This document shows, in pieces, positions 7,679 to 10,655 of a stretch of DNA of 10,655 bases (position 1 is its first letter; every line of letters begins with the position of its first letter). The translations under genes were made by a program, and so were the position numbers. Under the pieces are notes generated by a model. It saw only the letters and a program-made list of their open reading frames with translations, ran no database searches and had not been told where the DNA came from. This DNA is from Acidobacteriota bacterium (GTDB lineage Bacteria; Acidobacteriota; Terriglobia; Terriglobales; Acidobacteriaceae): contig JAJYSL010000142.1 of NCBI GenBank assembly GCA_021793595.1, forward strand, positions 1 to 10,655, written 5' to 3'.

Positions 7679-7685
7679 CGATCGC

Positions 7686-8657
7686 ATGCTGATTCGTAAA
7701 CCGTCAGATATTCCGTCCTCCCAGATCACTTCAAAGTCGGATTACATGAATCGTCGCAAGTTTATGGCTGGAGCCGCAGCTGTTGGCGCAACCGCTTTGG
7801 GGACCGACCTGCTGAAGAATATTGCCTCTCCACGCGCAGCCGTACACGCCACCACCAAGCTGACGACAATTCCAAGCAAATACTCCACCACCGGAGTGAC
7901 GCCAACCTCCTTTGAAGACATCACCACCTACAACAATTTTTACGAATTTGGCACTGGCAAAAGCGATCCATCCCATAATGCCTGGCGCCTGAAGACGAGT
8001 CCGTGGACGATCAAGGTCGACGGTGAAGTCAAAACCAAAAAGGAATTCGACATCGATGCTTTGATGAAGATCCATCCCCTGGAAGATCGAATCTATCGGC
8101 ATCGCTGCGTCGAAGCCTGGAGCATGGTGATTCCCTGGGTGGGTTATTCTTTGTCGGAGTTCATCAAGCAATGCGAACCGCTTAGCTCCGCGAAATACGT
8201 GCAGTTTTTGTCGATTGACAACCCTGGCGAAGAACCCGGAATTTATCACGTCAATCTTGACTGGCCTTATTCCGAGGGCCTGCGCATGGATGAAGCCATG
8301 CACCCGCTAACGTTATTAACATTCGGCTTGTATGGCCAGACGCTGCCGAACCAGGATGGCGCTCCTGTGCGCATCGTGCTGCCGTGGAAATACGGCTACA
8401 AATCCGCCAAGTCCCTGGTGCACATTCGCTTTGTAAAACATCAGCCTCGCACCACGTGGAATGAGGCCTCGCCCGAGATGTACGGTTTCTATTCCAACGT
8501 CAATCCGGATGTCGATACCGTGCCCTGGAGCCAGAAATACGAGCGCATCATCGGCGCGCCCTTCTGGAAGGCCCGTCAACCTACCATGCTATTCAATGGC
8601 TACGCCGATCAGGTCGCCGATCTCTACAAAGGGATGAATCTCCGCCGGGACTACTAG
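7686..8657 (+). CDS. msrP: Protein-methionine-sulfoxide reductase, molybdopterin catalytic subunit MsrP
   Basis: MsrP (formerly YedY) reduces methionine sulfoxide in oxidatively damaged periplasmic proteins at a mononuclear molybdenum-molybdopterin site. The 323-residue protein has a Tat signal with twin arginines in NRRKFM (22-27) and a hydrophobic alanine-rich h-region. The extended n-region of about 20 residues also occurs in E. coli MsrP. The mature part has the sulfite-oxidase-like fold core: the Mo-ligand cysteine C141 in RHRCVEAWSMVIPWVGY (138-154), then the pterin-pocket segment NQDGAPVRIVLPWKYGYKS near 221-239. The C terminus ends in GMNLRRDY. Length matches the family (about 310-335). 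Only 7 nt separate it from msrQ, so the two are one operon. In Gram-negative bacteria the pair is often induced by hypochlorous acid or other oxidants; no such regulator lies here. Confidence 0.96.
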   Translation: MLIRKPSDIPSSQITSKSDYMNRRKFMAGAAAVGATALGTDLLKNIASPRAAVHATTKLTTIPSKYSTTGVTPTSFEDITTYNNFYEFGTGKSDPSHNAWRLKTSPWTIKVDGEVKTKKEFDIDALMKIHPLEDRIYRHRCVEAWSMVIPWVGYSLSEFIKQCEPLSSAKYVQFLSIDNPGEEPGIYHVNLDWPYSEGLRMDEAMHPLTLLTFGLYGQTLPNQDGAPVRIVLPWKYGYKSAKSLVHIRFVKHQPRTTWNEASPEMYGFYSNVNPDVDTVPWSQKYERIIGAPFWKARQPTMLFNGYADQVADLYKGMNLRRDY

Positions 8658-8664
8658 CCCCCCT

Positions 8665-9288
8665 ATGTCCAATCGCGCCCTTGTCATGCTGAAGTTCGTA
8701 GTCTTCCCCGCTTGCCTGATTCCCTTCGGCGTGCTGGTCTACGAAGGTTTCACAAATACTCTGGGACCGGACCCTGTGGCGACCATTACCCACACCACCG
8801 GCTTCTGGACGCTGTACTTTCTGCTCATCTCGCTTGCCGTTACACCCATCCGCCGTTTGAGCGGCCGTCTGGTCTGGCTGATTCGCTTTCGCCGCATGCT
8901 GGGGCTGTTTGCCTTTTTCTACGGCACGCTTCATCTGACGACCTGGATATGGCTCTACTCCGAATTTGACGTCCATGCCATGCTGCATGACATCGCCAAG
9001 CGACCTTTCATCACCGTGGGTATGACGGGATGGACTTGCCTGCTGCTGTTGGCCGCGACTTCAACATCCTGGTCGATGCGCAAGTTGGGCGGCAAGCGCT
9101 GGACGATGCTGCACCGGCTCACCTACGCCGCTGCGATCGCAGGTGTCATCCACTACTGGTGGCTGGTCAAACCCGGCGTGCATACTCCATGGAAAGTGAC
9201 TACCATTCTCGCAGTGCTATTGCTGGCTCGGGTCGCATGGCAGGTCAAAGAAGCAGCACGCAAGCGGAAAGTCGTCGTGGCTGCCTAG
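8665..9288 (+). CDS. msrQ: Heme-binding membrane subunit MsrQ of the MsrPQ system
   Basis: MsrQ (formerly YedZ) is a ferric-reductase-like inner-membrane cytochrome b that draws electrons from the quinone pool or a flavin reductase and hands them to periplasmic MsrP. The 207-residue protein has about six hydrophobic segments. Likely heme-ligand histidines are H90 (YGTLHLTTW), H150 (MLHRLTY) and H163 (GVIHYWW). RFRRMLGLFAFFYGTLH (74-90) is the family signature. It ends in a short basic tail, and the length agrees with the E. coli protein (211), so the copy appears intact. Its ATG follows the msrP stop by 7 nt with no clear Shine-Dalgarno sequence, suggesting translational coupling. Its TAG stop lies in the CTAG that abuts an insertion sequence, so whatever originally followed msrQ is separated from it by the element. 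Confidence 0.95.
   Translation: MSNRALVMLKFVVFPACLIPFGVLVYEGFTNTLGPDPVATITHTTGFWTLYFLLISLAVTPIRRLSGRLVWLIRFRRMLGLFAFFYGTLHLTTWIWLYSEFDVHAMLHDIAKRPFITVGMTGWTCLLLLAATSTSWSMRKLGGKRWTMLHRLTYAAAIAGVIHYWWLVKPGVHTPWKVTTILAVLLLARVAWQVKEAARKRKVVVAA
9285..9288. repeat. Probable target site (left copy of the duplication) of the IS element
   Basis: CTAG directly flanks the left inverted repeat and fits the 4-bp YTAR target preference known for IS701-family elements. Its last three bases are the msrQ stop codon. The second copy would lie just beyond the right window edge, so the duplication cannot be confirmed here. Confidence 0.55.
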
Positions 9289-9306
9289 TACTACAGTTGT
9301 AGATAG
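9289..9306 (+). repeat. Left terminal inverted repeat of the IS
   Basis: TACTACAGTTGTAGATAG matches the reverse complement of the right end over 18/18 bases; identity is lost at the 19th (T versus A). It contains an internal dyad, CTACA-GT-TGTAG. Confidence 0.95.
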
Positions 9307-9350
9307 TGATAACCTGAAGTTGCTCTGGGTTTGGTTCTCCGGCATTGGCT

Positions 9351-10544
9351 ATGGAGAAGAGATTATTGGGTTGGAAGCGTGAGTTGTTGCGGGCGCATGG
9401 CTTGATTGCGGATTTGTTTGCGCGCTCCGAGCCTCGTGCGCGAAGTTTGGCGTATTTACAGGGCTTGTTGAGCGGTTGCGAGCGCAAGAACGGCTGGCAA
9501 TTGGCTGAGTGGATGGAGGAGGCAGCTCCTTATCGCATGCAGCATCTGTTGGACCGTGCGCGTTGGAATGCAGACGCTGCGCGGGAACAGCTCAGGGGTT
9601 ACGTGCTGGAAGAGTTGAGCAGTGCGAATGCTGTTCTGATTGTCGATGAGACGGGTTTTCTGAAGAAGGGCCGTCATTCGGCGGGTGTCAAGCGCCAGTA
9701 CAGCGGCACGGCTGGACGCATCGAGAACAGCCAGGTGGGCGTATTTCTCTGCTATGGCAGTGACAAAGGCGCGGCGCTGGTGGACCGTGAACTCTATATT
9801 CCGCAGGAGTGGGCTGCGGATATCGATCGTCGTGGTGGCGCTGGAATTCCGGACACCATCGAGTTTGCCACCAAACCGGAGTTGGCACGGCGCATGATTG
9901 GGCGCGCCTTGGATGCTGGCGCTGCCGCGGCCTGGGTTGCAGCGGATGAGGTGTACGGCCATGACAGCAAACTGCGCCGGTTTCTGGAAGGGCGGCAAAT
10001 GGCCTACGTGCTGGCCGTGGCCTCCGATCAGCGCTTATGGCAATCGGATTTCATGCAGCATCGAGTAGACGCGATTGCGCTCAGTCTGCCTGCATCTGGA
10101 TGGAAGCGCCTTGCTGCCGGCTTCGGCAGCAAGGGCGAACGGCTCTACGACTGGGCGTTGATGCCATTGTCAAAACAGGATGGATGGACGCGGGCGCTTC
10201 TGGTGCGGCGCAGCATCGAAGAGAAGCCAGAGTGCGCTTACTATCTGTGTTACGCTCCCAACGGAAAAGCCACGATGGAAGCATTGGTCCGCGTGGCTGG
10301 CGAACGCTGGAAGATCGAACAATGCTTCCAGACCGCCAAAGGCGAGTGCGGGCTGGATCACTACGAGGTGCGCCACTGGCAGGGCTGGTATCGGCATATC
10401 ACGCTGTCTATGCTGGCCCATGCAGTGCTATCTGTTTTGCGAGCGCGTGGAGAAAAAAACTCCCGACGCGCAAGTGCGGCTCAGCGTACCAGAACTGCGC
10501 CACCTGCTCACCGGAATACTGTGGCGCGGATGGCACGGTCTTGA
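9351..10544 (+). CDS. IS701-family transposase, C terminus altered by a frameshift
   Basis: A DDE (RNase H-fold, DDE_5) transposase that cuts and joins the ends of the surrounding element. From ATG 9351 the frame gives 397 residues. The catalytic triad can be placed: D99 in VLIVDETGFLKKG, D199 in WVAADEVYGHDSK and E323 in RWKIEQCFQTAKGE. The segment KRQYSGTAGRIENSQVGVFL (114-133) is typical of the family. After residue 369 the frame passes a run of seven A (10453-10459) and reads into RRASAAQRTRTAPPAH, which does not resemble the family. The expected ending is in another frame at 10459-10653. Joining the two gives 433 residues, about the usual length. A TTG two codons upstream (9345) is an alternative start. 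Neither has a good ribosome site, as is common for transposases kept at low expression. Confidence 0.9.
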   Translation: MEKRLLGWKRELLRAHGLIADLFARSEPRARSLAYLQGLLSGCERKNGWQLAEWMEEAAPYRMQHLLDRARWNADAAREQLRGYVLEELSSANAVLIVDETGFLKKGRHSAGVKRQYSGTAGRIENSQVGVFLCYGSDKGAALVDRELYIPQEWAADIDRRGGAGIPDTIEFATKPELARRMIGRALDAGAAAAWVAADEVYGHDSKLRRFLEGRQMAYVLAVASDQRLWQSDFMQHRVDAIALSLPASGWKRLAAGFGSKGERLYDWALMPLSKQDGWTRALLVRRSIEEKPECAYYLCYAPNGKATMEALVRVAGERWKIEQCFQTAKGECGLDHYEVRHWQGWYRHITLSMLAHAVLSVLRARGEKNSRRASAAQRTRTAPPAHRNTVARMARS

Positions 10545-10653
10545 ACACCTGCTGCATTGGTCCCAGTGGCGAAGACGACATCAATTCCGAGCCATGTGCT
10601 GCCACTACCGAAAGCGCGGTTCGCCGCTGCCAACACTCTATCTACAACTGTAG
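10459..10653 (+). pseudogene. Displaced C-terminal part of the transposase (other frame)
   Basis: Sixty-four codons plus stop in the frame reached by skipping one base in the A7 run. It reads TPDAQVRLSVPELRHLLTGI, then a Trp/His/Arg-rich ending with HWSQWRRRHQFRAMCCHYRK. I recognise this as the normal C terminus of IS701-family transposases. The TAG stop (10651-10653) lies inside the right terminal repeat. One fewer A would fuse it to the main frame as a single protein. It is either a one-base insertion that disabled this copy, a sequencing error, or a slippage site. Confidence 0.8.
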
Positions 10654-10655
10654 TA
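10638..10655 (-). repeat. Right terminal inverted repeat of the IS
   Basis: CTATCTACAACTGTAGTA is the exact reverse complement of the left end. It encodes the last codons and the TAG stop of the full-length transposase frame. The window ends on its outermost base. Confidence 0.95.

Larger units (their letters stand above)
9289..10655 (+). mobile_element. IS701-family insertion sequence, complete end to end (1367 bp)
   Basis: A single-transposase element bounded by perfect 18-bp terminal inverted repeats, with the transposase gene filling nearly all of it. Family assignment rests on the DDE_5-type transposase, the size (the family is about 1.4-1.5 kb), the CTAG flank and a transposase stop codon placed inside the right inverted repeat. 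The 44 bp between left repeat and start codon show no strong promoter. The element lies directly behind msrQ in the same orientation, so it could be transcribed by read-through. Its transposase is frameshifted near the 3' end, so autonomous activity of this copy is doubtful. The window ends on its last base. Confidence 0.93.

Noticed and set aside
9456..9998. Minus-strand frame of 180 codons inside the IS
   Set aside because: It is a mirror of the transposase gene. IS701 elements are not known to carry a second antisense gene and the sequence looks random.
1..10655. CRISPR arrays, tRNA or rRNA genes, phage or known defence modules
   Set aside because: No regularly spaced repeats, cloverleaf-like segments, rRNA signatures or recognisable defence proteins were seen on either strand. 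All long stretches are accounted for by the annotated genes.

Overview
The window looks like ordinary chromosomal DNA of a moderately GC-rich Gram-negative bacterium, most likely an acidobacterium (Terriglobia/Acidobacteriaceae-like). That placement is inference from memory of family members: the DnaE1-type polymerase, the MFS_3 exporter, the small conserved protein at 7063-7557 and the MsrPQ pair all resemble acidobacterial homologues. No marker gene in the window proves it.

Layout. Positions 1-3223 (minus) hold most of dnaE, the replicative DNA polymerase III alpha subunit, cut by the left window edge inside its C-terminal OB fold. A divergent intergenic region of about 240 bp follows. A 12-TM-type MFS_3 exporter lies at 3463-4809 (plus). 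It converges on a CCA-adding/poly(A) polymerase family nucleotidyltransferase at 4880-6823 (minus), and a terminator-like hairpin sits between the two. The nucleotidyltransferase carries an unusual histone-H1-like Lys/Ala tail of about 218 residues. A second divergent region of about 240 bp precedes a 164-residue protein of unknown function (7063-7557, plus). Next comes the two-gene msrP-msrQ operon (7686-9288, plus): a periplasmic Tat-exported molybdopterin methionine-sulfoxide reductase and its heme-b membrane partner.

The right end (9289-10655) is one complete insertion sequence of the IS701 family with perfect 18-bp terminal inverted repeats. It is inserted directly behind the msrQ stop codon, and that stop lies in a CTAG tetranucleotide matching the YTAR target preference of the family. 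The transposase has an intact DDE triad, but its last 64 residues are displaced into another frame at a run of seven A. The window stops on the last base of the right inverted repeat, as expected if an assembly broke at a repeated element.

Functionally, dnaE, the nucleotidyltransferase and the exporter are unrelated housekeeping or accessory genes in separate transcription units. Only msrP and msrQ form a clear joint system: MsrQ passes electrons from the membrane to MsrP, which repairs oxidised methionines in envelope proteins. I found no CRISPR array, tRNA, rRNA, prophage or evident new defence system. The points most worth a second look are the transposase frameshift, the H1-like tail and several small dyads in the intergenic regions.
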